A stretch of 5,957 nucleotides of DNA from Fidelibacterota bacterium (lineage in GTDB: Bacteria > Fidelibacterota > Marinisomatia > SCGC-AAA003-L08 > D37C17), in assembly GCA_002705605.1 (NCBI GenBank), contig PAJD01000017.1:1-5957 (forward strand). Direction: 5' to 3'. Within the stretch, counting starts at the first letter, position 1. Each line of letters opens with the position of its first letter. The position numbers and the translations under genes were made by a program. Under the pieces are notes generated by a model. The model saw only the letters and a list, made by a program, of their open reading frames with translations, was not told the origin of the DNA and ran no database searches. This document shows positions 1 to 5,883 of this stretch, in pieces.

Positions 1-1
1 T

Positions 2-415
2 AATAAAAAAGACCTTTTAAATTATATAATTGTTCAAGTTATCTCAGGTCTAATCGCAGTAATATCTGTCCATTATATATTCCAAATAGATTTATTCCAA
101 GTATCTTCAAATATAAGAGGAGAATTTCCCTTATTAGTAAGTGAAATTATTGCAACATTTGGTCTTGTTCTAACAATTTTATTAATAAGAGAAAATGATG
201 AGAAATCAGTAGCTATTGGTGTTGCTTTGTTTATTACTGCTGGTTATTGGTTTACATCATCAACATCTTTTGCTAATCCAGCTGTAACAATTTCTAGAGT
301 ATTTACAGATACTTTTACAGGGATTGCTCCAGAGTCTTTGCTTTATTTTTTATGTGGACAAATTATTGGCTGTATAATTGCAAATTATACTTTTAATATA
401 TTTGATAAGAAATAA
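2..415 (+). CDS. Aquaporin-family (MIP) channel, C-terminal part
   Basis: This is a partial gene: the frame is open from the first complete codon (position 2) to the TAA at 413-415, giving 137 residues, with the N-terminal half and start outside the window. An internal Met (position 227) is not the start, because membrane-protein sequence continues upstream of it in the same frame. Hydrophobic segments lie at about residues 9-28, 44-62, 69-84 and 110-130 of the visible part. A SEIIATFGL segment resembles the Glu-containing helix of MIP channels. An NPA box at residues 92-94 sits in SFANPAVTISR and would be the second NPA half-helix of the pore. Family members conduct water, glycerol or small uncharged solutes across the inner membrane. 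The box reads NPAVT rather than the NPAR usual in second boxes, so substrate cannot be assigned. I recall similar short channels encoded near arsenic-resistance genes, but nothing visible here supports that role. Family is fairly sure; substrate is unknown. Confidence 0.85.
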   Translation, partial: NKKDLLNYIIVQVISGLIAVISVHYIFQIDLFQVSSNIRGEFPLLVSEIIATFGLVLTILLIRENDEKSVAIGVALFITAGYWFTSSTSFANPAVTISRVFTDTFTGIAPESLLYFLCGQIIGCIIANYTFNIFDKK

Positions 416-427
416 TTAATCAAATAT
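398..427. terminator. 9-bp inverted repeat spanning the convergent stop codons, possible bidirectional terminator
   Basis: ATATTTGAT (398-406) and ATCAAATAT (419-427) are perfect reverse complements separated by a 12-nt loop. The loop holds the stop codons of both the aquaporin gene and cvpA. The position, exactly between two convergent genes with no spacer, suits a shared terminator. Against this, the stem is AT-only except for one G-C pair, and neither strand has a clear T-run after it, so it is not a classic intrinsic terminator. Confidence 0.35.
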
Positions 428-898
428 CATTTCTTTAAGATTATTACATGGCTTAAAGAAGAATGATTCATTTTCAATTTTAGAATTTATTTTATCTTTC
501 ATTTCAGTAGTTAGTGGAGTTGAATCAAAGATGAAAATAAACAAAGATATACTAACAAGACCTTTTATAATTCCGACTAAACCACCTAGAATTATATCAG
601 CAATAAGTTTTAACTCAGGATCTTCAAGTTGAAGTATAATAATATTAGCAATTAATCCTATTAATAAGGATGAAAGCATTATTAGGATTATAAATAAAAA
701 TAGATTTAATAGTTCGCTTTGTTGAAAAAAAACAAAAAATTGCTTTTCTAGGTTTGTTAAAATAATTTTAGATAAAAAGATACTTCCAATTAAGCTCACA
801 GTAGATTTCAAGCTTAAAATAAATTTTGAATATGCTCCAGATAGAGTAAATCCGAGTAAAAGTAGAATTATTATTATGTCTATTGGATTGATATTCAT
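416..898 (-). CDS. CvpA-family inner-membrane protein
   Basis: This 160-residue protein has four predicted membrane segments (about residues 4-21, 28-49, 64-86 and 100-124) and a short polar C-terminal tail. It begins with the N-P-x-D pattern (N4, P5, D7) and has a D-x-x-L-G-G-L-x-G-x-x-K-G motif at residues 101-113. Both features, together with the length, are typical of the CvpA/colicin V production family. In E. coli cvpA is needed for colicin V production and is linked to envelope stress tolerance; its molecular activity is not settled. The gene stands alone on the minus strand, convergent with the aquaporin gene and divergent from the zinc-ribbon gene. The ATG at 896-898 has no Shine-Dalgarno site upstream. 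The last three codons (IFD) come from one arm of the inverted repeat shared with the aquaporin gene. The family call is good; a specific role is not supported by context. Confidence 0.83.
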   Translation of the reverse strand: MNINPIDIIIILLLLGFTLSGAYSKFILSLKSTVSLIGSIFLSKIILTNLEKQFFVFFQQSELLNLFLFIILIMLSSLLIGLIANIIILQLEDPELKLIADIILGGLVGIIKGLVSISLFIFIFDSTPLTTEMKDKINSKIENESFFFKPCNNLKEMIFD

Positions 899-950
899 GA
901 TTATAATTTACAATAACAATTAAAATCTTCCAATTATTGACTTAGTTATC

Positions 951-978
951 TTGTTTTAGTCCCTTCGAATGATATAAA
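951..978 (+). promoter_or_regulatory. Candidate promoter for the zinc-ribbon gene
   Basis: TTGTTT (951-956), a 16-bp spacer and TATAAA (973-978) resemble a housekeeping sigma-factor promoter. Transcription would begin about 20 nt before the ATG at 1006. The -10 element matches 5 of 6 consensus bases, but the -35 matches only 3 of 6. In sequence this AT-rich such matches are frequent by chance, and FCB bacteria often use a different consensus, so this is only a candidate. Confidence 0.25.
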
Positions 979-1005
979 TTATTAAACTAAATAATAAAGG
1001 ATATA

Positions 1006-1707
1006 ATGGATTTAGATGTTAAGAAGATAATCAATCTTCATAAAATAGACACAAGACTTCAAGAGATTCACGACGAAAAGGGTGGCCTTCCTGAAATTAT
1101 TAATGAACAAAAAGAAAAACTAGATGAATTAAAGAATCAAATTCATCAATCAGAGGAAGAAATAAAATTATTAAATAAAGATAAATCTGTTTGCACATCA
1201 AGCATTGAAGATTTTAATACCAATCTTGAAAAACATAATAAGCAAATGGATAATGTCAGAAATAATAAAGAATACGATGCCCTTCTTTTAGAAATCGATC
1301 ATTTAAAAAAAGAAAATAATGAACTGCAATCAAAGGTAGATGTTATTAATAATTCAATTGAAGATATGAATACTTCTAATGATGAAATTAATGGCCAAAT
1401 TGATTCATTGACTGAAAAAATAGGTAATAATGAGAAAGAGCTAAATGAAAAAAGTGTTGAATTTAGTATTGAAGAAAAATTATTAGAAAAAGATAAAAAG
1501 AAGTTAATGTCTGATATTTCTGATAATCTATTTTTAGATAAATATAAAGAGGATAATAATAGTATGGTTTCTGCTGTATTTAATGGGTCTTGTGGTGCGT
1601 GTTTTTACACTTTGCCAGCTCAATCTTTAGAAGATACTAAGAGTGGTAAATTGATTACTTGCCCAAATTGTTCTATTTATCTATATTTTGATGAAGAAAA
1701 TCAATAA
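1006..1707 (+). CDS. Coiled-coil C4-type zinc-ribbon protein (DUF164 / CT398-like)
   Basis: This 233-residue protein has a long charged coiled coil (about residues 5-175) followed by a C-terminal zinc ribbon. The ribbon's four cysteines, C196-x2-C199 and C219-x2-C222, are 19 residues apart across the knuckles. The segment VRNNKEYDALLLEI (residues 84-97) is the conserved hinge signature of the family, and the length is normal. The C-terminus (CGACFYTLP, ITCPNCSIYLYF) matches the usual pattern. Structures of relatives show a long helical hairpin that may bind nucleic acid or a protein complex; the biochemical role is unknown. An AAAGGA at 996-1001 is a plausible, closely spaced ribosome binding site, which none of the downstream genes has. 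The stop codon lies 7 nt before rnpB. I recall this family occurring next to rnpB or a Nif3-like gene in several phyla, so the context fits a loose link to RNA metabolism. That link is inference. Confidence 0.9.
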   Translation: MDLDVKKIINLHKIDTRLQEIHDEKGGLPEIINEQKEKLDELKNQIHQSEEEIKLLNKDKSVCTSSIEDFNTNLEKHNKQMDNVRNNKEYDALLLEIDHLKKENNELQSKVDVINNSIEDMNTSNDEINGQIDSLTEKIGNNEKELNEKSVEFSIEEKLLEKDKKKLMSDISDNLFLDKYKEDNNSMVSAVFNGSCGACFYTLPAQSLEDTKSGKLITCPNCSIYLYFDEENQ

Positions 1708-1714
1708 TTAGTTT

Positions 1715-2058
1715 TTTGAGATTAACTGGATAACTGCTCTTTTATAGAGAGGAAAGTCCGAACTCCACAGGACGGGATGCCTCATAACTAGAGGAACTAA
1801 TATTTAGTTGGAAAGTGCAACAGAAAGTATACCGCCATTTATGGTAAGGGTGAAACGGAGGTGTAAGAGACCCCCAGGAATAATTGAAAAATTATTTGCT
1901 ATGTAAACCCCATTTGGAGCAAGATCAAGAAATCATGTGTTGTCCGCACATTAATGATGGGTAGATCGCTTGAATTAAACTGTGAAGTTTAATCCAGATG
2001 AATAGTTATCTACTTACTTTTGTAAGTAACAGAATTCGGCTTATAGGTTAATCTCAAA
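1715..2058 (+). ncRNA. rnpB: RNase P RNA, bacterial type A
   Basis: This is the catalytic RNA of RNase P, which removes 5' leaders from tRNA precursors. The ends are set by the P1 helix: TTTGAGATTAAC (1715-1726) pairs perfectly with 2047-2058, giving about 344 nt (E. coli is 377). Conserved core segments are GAGGAAAGTCCG (1749-1760), ACAGAAA (about 1820), AAGGGTGAAACGG, GTAAGAG (1863-1869), GGAGCAAG, CCAGATGAATAG and ACAGAATTCGGCTTAT (2029-2044). Readable helices are P2 (1729-1735/2004-2010), P4 (1754-1762/2035-2042, with T1757 as the invariant bulged U), P5 (1763-1767/1915-1919) and P9 (1795-1800/1804-1809). P18 (1974-1981/1986-1993) is closed by a GTGA tetraloop, and P19 is 2011-2017/2022-2028. 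The P6 pseudoknot pairs GGAC (1770-1773) with GTCC (1942-1945). The GGT at 1960-1962 fits the L15 loop that binds the tRNA CCA end. A further hairpin at 1879-1896 has a GAAA loop (probably P14). P3 is only 4 bp. It looks complete and functional. Confidence 0.97.
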
Positions 2059-2076
2059 TTTTTAAAAATATATATT

Positions 2077-3072
2077 ATGAAAAATTCGTTTATAAAAGAT
2101 ATAGCATTTTATGTTCCAGAAAAAATTCTGACGAATGATGATCTATCTACCATGATGGATACATCAGATGAATGGATTAAAACAAGAACAGGAATTCATA
2201 AAAGGCATTCAACTGGTGATTCAAATATGGGACCAGCTGATTTAGCTGTTTTAGCCTCTAGCAAACTTTTAAAAAAGCTTAATATGGATAAAAGCGAAAT
2301 TGATTTTGTTGTGTTTGCAACATCTACCCCAGATTATTATGTACCCGGGTCAGGAGCTCTTTTCCAAGAGAAAATGGGCTTAGAGAATATAGGCGTTTTA
2401 GATATAAGACAGGGATGTTCTGGTTTTACATATGGATTATCTGTTGCTGATAAATTTATTAAAACTGAAACTTATAAAAATATTTTAGTTATTGGTTCTG
2501 AGGTTCAAACAACACAACTAGATTATGATAATGATGGTAGGGGAACTGCTGTTTTATTTGGAGATGGTGCTGCAGCATGTTTATTGACCTCAACAAATGA
2601 TGATAGAGGAATTTTATCAGCTCATTTACATTCTGATGGAAGGTATATTGATGATCTTTCTAGCTCTCATCCTAGTTCAAAGTATAAAGATATAATAACT
2701 AAAGAAAATATTAAAGATAGAAAACATCATATTCATATGAATGGAAGAGAAGTATTTAAGCATGCAGTTAGAAGATTTAAAGAGGTAATTTTAGAAGGAC
2801 TAGATTATAATAATTTATCAGTTGATGATGTGGATATGGTTATCCCTCATCAAGCTAATTATCGAATCTCTCAGACAGTCCAAAAGCAATTAGATATAGA
2901 TCAGGATAAAGTATTTTCTAATATTCATAATTATGGAAATACAACAGCTGCATCAATTGGAATAGCTTTATCTGAAGCACTGGAACAAAATAAAATTAAT
3001 AAAGGTGATATTGTCGTTTTAGCTTCTTTTGGTGCAGGATTTCAATGGGGCTCTGTAGTAATTAAATGGTAG
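2077..3072 (+). CDS. fabH: Beta-ketoacyl-ACP synthase III (FabH-type)
   Basis: FabH condenses an acyl-CoA (usually acetyl-CoA) with malonyl-ACP to start fatty-acid synthesis in the cytosol. The 331-residue thiolase-fold protein carries the full catalytic triad: C114 in RQGCSGF, H258 in IPHQAN, and N288 in NYGNTTAAS. The N-terminal SDEWIKTRTGI places W33 and R37 where FabH holds CoA, and RGTAVLFGDGAAA (residues 155-167) and the C-terminal GAGFQWGSVV are also typical. It is about 14 residues longer than the E. coli enzyme, mainly from a segment at about residues 195-215 before HMNGREVFKHA. The ATG at 2077 gives the usual FabH N-terminus. It lies only 18 nt after the end of rnpB, with an A/T-rich leader and no Shine-Dalgarno site. 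The gene overlaps the acyl-CoA dehydrogenase by 7 nt. An alternative is a specialised KAS III-like enzyme using longer or branched acyl-CoA; the sequence does not decide this. Confidence 0.92.
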   Translation: MKNSFIKDIAFYVPEKILTNDDLSTMMDTSDEWIKTRTGIHKRHSTGDSNMGPADLAVLASSKLLKKLNMDKSEIDFVVFATSTPDYYVPGSGALFQEKMGLENIGVLDIRQGCSGFTYGLSVADKFIKTETYKNILVIGSEVQTTQLDYDNDGRGTAVLFGDGAAACLLTSTNDDRGILSAHLHSDGRYIDDLSSSHPSSKYKDIITKENIKDRKHHIHMNGREVFKHAVRRFKEVILEGLDYNNLSVDDVDMVIPHQANYRISQTVQKQLDIDQDKVFSNIHNYGNTTAASIGIALSEALEQNKINKGDIVVLASFGAGFQWGSVVIKW

Positions 3073-4232
3073 ATAATAATTCAATATATTATAGTGACGA
3101 ACATATTCTTTTAAAAAAAACAGTAAGAGAATTTGCACAGAATGAGCTTGCACCATTGGCAATTGATATAGATACTAAAGGAATTTTTCCATCAGAATCA
3201 ATAAAAAAACTATCTGAACTTGGTCTAATGGGGATCCCATGGGATCCTAAATATGGTGGTGGAGGTATGGATATGCTTTCACTTGTTATTACAATTGAAG
3301 AATTAGCTAAAGTTTGTGTTTCAACTGCTGCAACTTTGATGGCTCATACAAGCCTAGGAACAGGACCGTTTAGTTATTTTGGAACAGATGAACAAAAAAA
3401 TAAATATCTATCTAAATTAGCAACAGGCCAAATGATAGGCTCTTTTGGTTTAACTGAACCAAATGCAGGTAGTGATGCTGGTAATACTCAAACTACAGCA
3501 ACATTAGATGGTGATGATTTTGTTGTTAATGGTCAAAAAATATTTTGTACAAATGCAGGATATGCTGGTTGCATTATATTTACAAGTAAAATAATTGAAA
3601 ATGGAGAAGATAAAGGTATTGCTGCATTATTCGTTGATTCAGATACTAAGGGATTAAGCCTAAGTGAACCTGAGAAAAAGATGGGATGGAAAGGTTCAGA
3701 TACTAGATCAGTATATTTTGATCAAATGCGTATTCCTAAAGAAAATATTTTAGGAAATATAGGAAAAGGATTTAAACAATTCTTAAAAACGTTAACAATA
3801 GGCAGAATATCTATTTCAGCTTTAGCTCTTGGAACTGCAACTGGTGCTTATGAATTAGCGCTTAAATATTCTCAAGAAAGAACAGCCTTCGGGAAAAAAA
3901 TTAGCTCATTTCAAGGTATTAGTTTCAAGCTTGCAGACATGGCAACTCAAATATCTGCCTCCAGACAATTAATTTATCATGCAGCTTGGCTTCATGATAA
4001 CAAAAAGGATGTTATAAAAGACGCTGCCATGGCTAAATTATTTTCAAGTGAAGCTGCAATGAAAATTACAACAGAAGCAATTCAAATTCATGGTGGGTAT
4101 GGCTATATTGAAGACTATCATGTCGAACGTTTTTTTAGAGATGCAAAAATTTTAGAAATAGGTGAAGGCACAAGCGAAGTTCAAAGAATGGTTATTGCAA
4201 GAGAGATATTAAAAAGTTTTTCTAATACGTGA
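3066..4232 (+). CDS. Acyl-CoA dehydrogenase, short-chain/butyryl-CoA type
   Basis: This FAD enzyme introduces a trans-2 double bond into acyl-CoA and passes electrons to an electron-transfer flavoprotein. At 388 residues it has the normal family length and all three domains: N-terminal helical (about 1-120), beta barrel (about 121-235) and C-terminal helical (about 236-385). Family signature 1 is GLTEPNAGSDAG (residues 128-139). Signature 2 begins at Q340 in QIHGGYGYIEDY and runs to D359. The catalytic base is E367 in IGEGTSEVQR, the position used by butyryl/short-chain enzymes rather than isovaleryl-CoA or long-chain enzymes. RTAFGK (272-277) is the usual FAD/dimer-contact segment. The start ATG lies inside the last codons of fabH (7-nt overlap), implying translational coupling; its last codons overlap ybeY by 4 nt. 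Exact chain-length preference cannot be read from sequence. The pairing with fabH suggests a role in acyl-CoA supply or turnover, which is inference. Confidence 0.93.
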   Translation: MVDNNSIYYSDEHILLKKTVREFAQNELAPLAIDIDTKGIFPSESIKKLSELGLMGIPWDPKYGGGGMDMLSLVITIEELAKVCVSTAATLMAHTSLGTGPFSYFGTDEQKNKYLSKLATGQMIGSFGLTEPNAGSDAGNTQTTATLDGDDFVVNGQKIFCTNAGYAGCIIFTSKIIENGEDKGIAALFVDSDTKGLSLSEPEKKMGWKGSDTRSVYFDQMRIPKENILGNIGKGFKQFLKTLTIGRISISALALGTATGAYELALKYSQERTAFGKKISSFQGISFKLADMATQISASRQLIYHAAWLHDNKKDVIKDAAMAKLFSSEAAMKITTEAIQIHGGYGYIEDYHVERFFRDAKILEIGEGTSEVQRMVIAREILKSFSNT

Positions 4233-4669
4233 TTTCAATTTCTATCCATAATGATTTTAATGAAAATTTATTATTAAAGCAAAATGCAATTAAAGAGTTA
4301 TGCTCTAAAGTATTAAATTCAGAAAATTGTAATGATGCTAAGGTAGATTTTATTTTAAAAGATAAAAAATTTCTCAATTCACTCAAGAAACAATATTTTA
4401 ATATGGATGTTTATACTGATGTAATTGCATTTAATTTAGGCGATAAAGGTGTAATTGATGGAGAAATCTATATTAGTATTGATGATGTTTTAGAAAATTC
4501 AAAATTATTTTCTAAAACATTTAATGATGAGTTTTCTCGTGTTGTTATTCATGGATTATTACATTTGCTTGGATATGATGATAAAACTAAAAAAGAAAAA
4601 GATAATATGACACTTTTAGAAGAAAAATATTTATTATTATCAAATATTGTATTAATTTCGATTAAATGA
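4229..4669 (+). CDS. ybeY: Endoribonuclease YbeY, rRNA maturation factor
   Basis: YbeY is a metal-dependent RNase acting in 16S rRNA 3'-end maturation and ribosome quality control in the cytosol. This 146-residue protein has the family core HGLLHLLGYDD at residues 108-118 and the upstream motif QYFNMDVYTDVIAF (55-68). H108 and H112 are two of the usual three metal ligands; the third position (H124 in E. coli) is D118 here. The conserved Arg of the YR-x-K-D-x-P-T-x-V-L-S-F motif (R59 in E. coli) is also absent, with F57 near that position. I recall both changes from Bacteroidota-type YbeY proteins, so this looks like a lineage variant rather than decay. The start is GTG, overlapping the previous stop in a 4-nt GTGA. 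This gives a family-like N-terminus (MISISIHNDF), and no better start is seen. The gene overlaps the following corC-type gene by 4 nt (ATGA), a pairing widespread in bacteria. Confidence 0.9.
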   Translation: MISISIHNDFNENLLLKQNAIKELCSKVLNSENCNDAKVDFILKDKKFLNSLKKQYFNMDVYTDVIAFNLGDKGVIDGEIYISIDDVLENSKLFSKTFNDEFSRVVIHGLLHLLGYDDKTKKEKDNMTLLEEKYLLLSNIVLISIK

Positions 4670-5883
4670 TTTACATAATTATAATTTTATTAATTTTTTC
4701 AGCATTCTTTTCAAGCTTAGAAACTGCATTATTTCATTTAAAGTCTTCGAGTAATAAAAATGAAATAGTAAAAGAGTTATTAAAGAAACCTAAAAAACTT
4801 TTATCTAATCTGTTAACAGGGAATACAATTGTTAATATAGCAATTGGTTCATTGTCTGCTGCGTATACTTTGAATGTTATATCTCCTAATTCTAGTTTGA
4901 GCGTATCTAATCTTTTATTTATTCAAGTAACTATAATTACGTTTATTCTTTTAATTTTTGGAGAGGTTATTCCAAAAACTTATGCAATAGTTAAATCTGA
5001 AAAATTAGCGAATTCTTCTGCTAAATTATTACGTTTGATTTTAAAAATTATATATCCAGTAGCTTTTGTTTTTCATAAAATCACAGATCTTATTGTTAAA
5101 TTATTACCAATAAAAAAAGAACAAGCTTTTGACTCTGAAGAAGAATTAATTATGTTAGCAGAAGTTGGAGAAGAAGAAGGAACACTTGATCATGAGGAAT
5201 CAGATATGATTCAATCTGTGTTTGAATTTAAAAATAAATTAGTAAAAGAAATTCAAACTCCAAGAGTAGATATATCAGCTCTTGATTCAACTTCAAGTCT
5301 TGATGATGCTATGGATTTGATAATGAAGAAAAAATTTTCAAAAATTCCTGTTTACAAAGATACAATTGATAATATAAAGGGGATTTTATATGCAAAAGAT
5401 ATTATCCCATATCTTATAGGTTCTAGACCCAGTATAGATTTACTTAAGTTAACAAGATCTCCATATTTTACACCTGAGACTAAGCCAATAGATGAGGTGC
5501 TACAAGAGTTTAAAATTAAAAAAACAAGTATTGCTGTTGTTGTTGATGAATGGGGTGGAACTTCAGGTTTGTTAACTTTAGAAGATATTGTTGAAGAAGT
5601 TATGGGAGAATTTAGAGACCCTTATGATAGTGAAGAATATGAAATTATCGATCAAGATGATGGATCTAAAATTGTAGATGGATCAATAAATATTTATGAT
5701 ATTGAAGAATATTTTAATATTAACTTTCCTGATGATAGAGATTATGATACCTTGGCTGGATTTATATTAGATTCAATTGGAGATATTCCAAAAAAAGGCC
5801 AAGAAGTTAAGTTTGATAAATTTATCTTTAAGGTAATATTATTAGATCAAAATAGAATTGAAAAAATTAAAGTTTTTAAATAG
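4666..5883 (+). CDS. CorC/HlyC-type membrane protein (CNNM-CBS-CBS-transporter-associated domain)
   Basis: This 405-residue protein has the complete architecture of the CorC/HlyC family ("hemolysin family protein"). An N-terminal CNNM/DUF21 membrane domain (about residues 1-150) has hydrophobic segments near 1-23, 50-72, 82-104 and 118-145, and contains SAFFSSLETALFHL (12-25) and FGEVIPKTYA (98-107). Two CBS domains follow: one at about 196-252 (TPRVDISALD, FSKIPVYKDTIDNIKGILYAKD) and one at about 264-318 (VVVDEWGGTSGLLTLEDIVEEVMGE). The C-terminal CorC_HlyC domain (about 325-405) includes the DYDTLAGFI motif at 359-367. Relatives are implicated in Mg2+/Co2+ efflux or resistance, with CBS domains binding ATP or another nucleotide. 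In Bacteroidota one paralogue is GldE; I cannot separate that from CorC/YbeX by eye, so no symbol is given. It is translationally coupled to ybeY (ATGA overlap), and mazG starts on the base after its stop. No Shine-Dalgarno site is present. Confidence 0.9.
   Translation: MIYIIIILLIFSAFFSSLETALFHLKSSSNKNEIVKELLKKPKKLLSNLLTGNTIVNIAIGSLSAAYTLNVISPNSSLSVSNLLFIQVTIITFILLIFGEVIPKTYAIVKSEKLANSSAKLLRLILKIIYPVAFVFHKITDLIVKLLPIKKEQAFDSEEELIMLAEVGEEEGTLDHEESDMIQSVFEFKNKLVKEIQTPRVDISALDSTSSLDDAMDLIMKKKFSKIPVYKDTIDNIKGILYAKDIIPYLIGSRPSIDLLKLTRSPYFTPETKPIDEVLQEFKIKKTSIAVVVDEWGGTSGLLTLEDIVEEVMGEFRDPYDSEEYEIIDQDDGSKIVDGSINIYDIEEYFNINFPDDRDYDTLAGFILDSIGDIPKKGQEVKFDKFIFKVILLDQNRIEKIKVFK

Noticed and set aside
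227..415. A short 62-residue ORF starting at the ATG-like Met at 227
   Set aside because: The same frame is open back to position 2 with membrane-protein sequence typical of MIP channels, so 227 is an internal position (TTG-TTT-ATT context) of a larger truncated gene.
937..978. TTGACT (937-942) as -35 for the TATAAA at 973-978
   Set aside because: The spacer would be 30 bp, far too long. The closer TTGTTT at 951 is the only -35-like hexamer at workable distance.
1651..1690. Promoter for rnpB within the end of the zinc-ribbon gene (TTGATT, 17 bp, TATTTA; or TATATTTTG near 1682)
   Set aside because: The -10 matches are poor (3 of 6), and the FCB-style TAnnTTTG motif is off by one base. It is possible but not supportable from sequence alone.
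2011..2028. TACTTAC/GTAAGTA hairpin as a terminator
   Set aside because: It lies inside the RNase P RNA between the P2 and P4 3' strands and is explained as P19; conserved core sequence follows it.
2047..2063. Intrinsic terminator at the 3' end of rnpB
   Set aside because: The 2047-2058 arm pairs with the 5' end of rnpB (P1), not with a nearby arm. Only five T residues follow, and there is no local hairpin.
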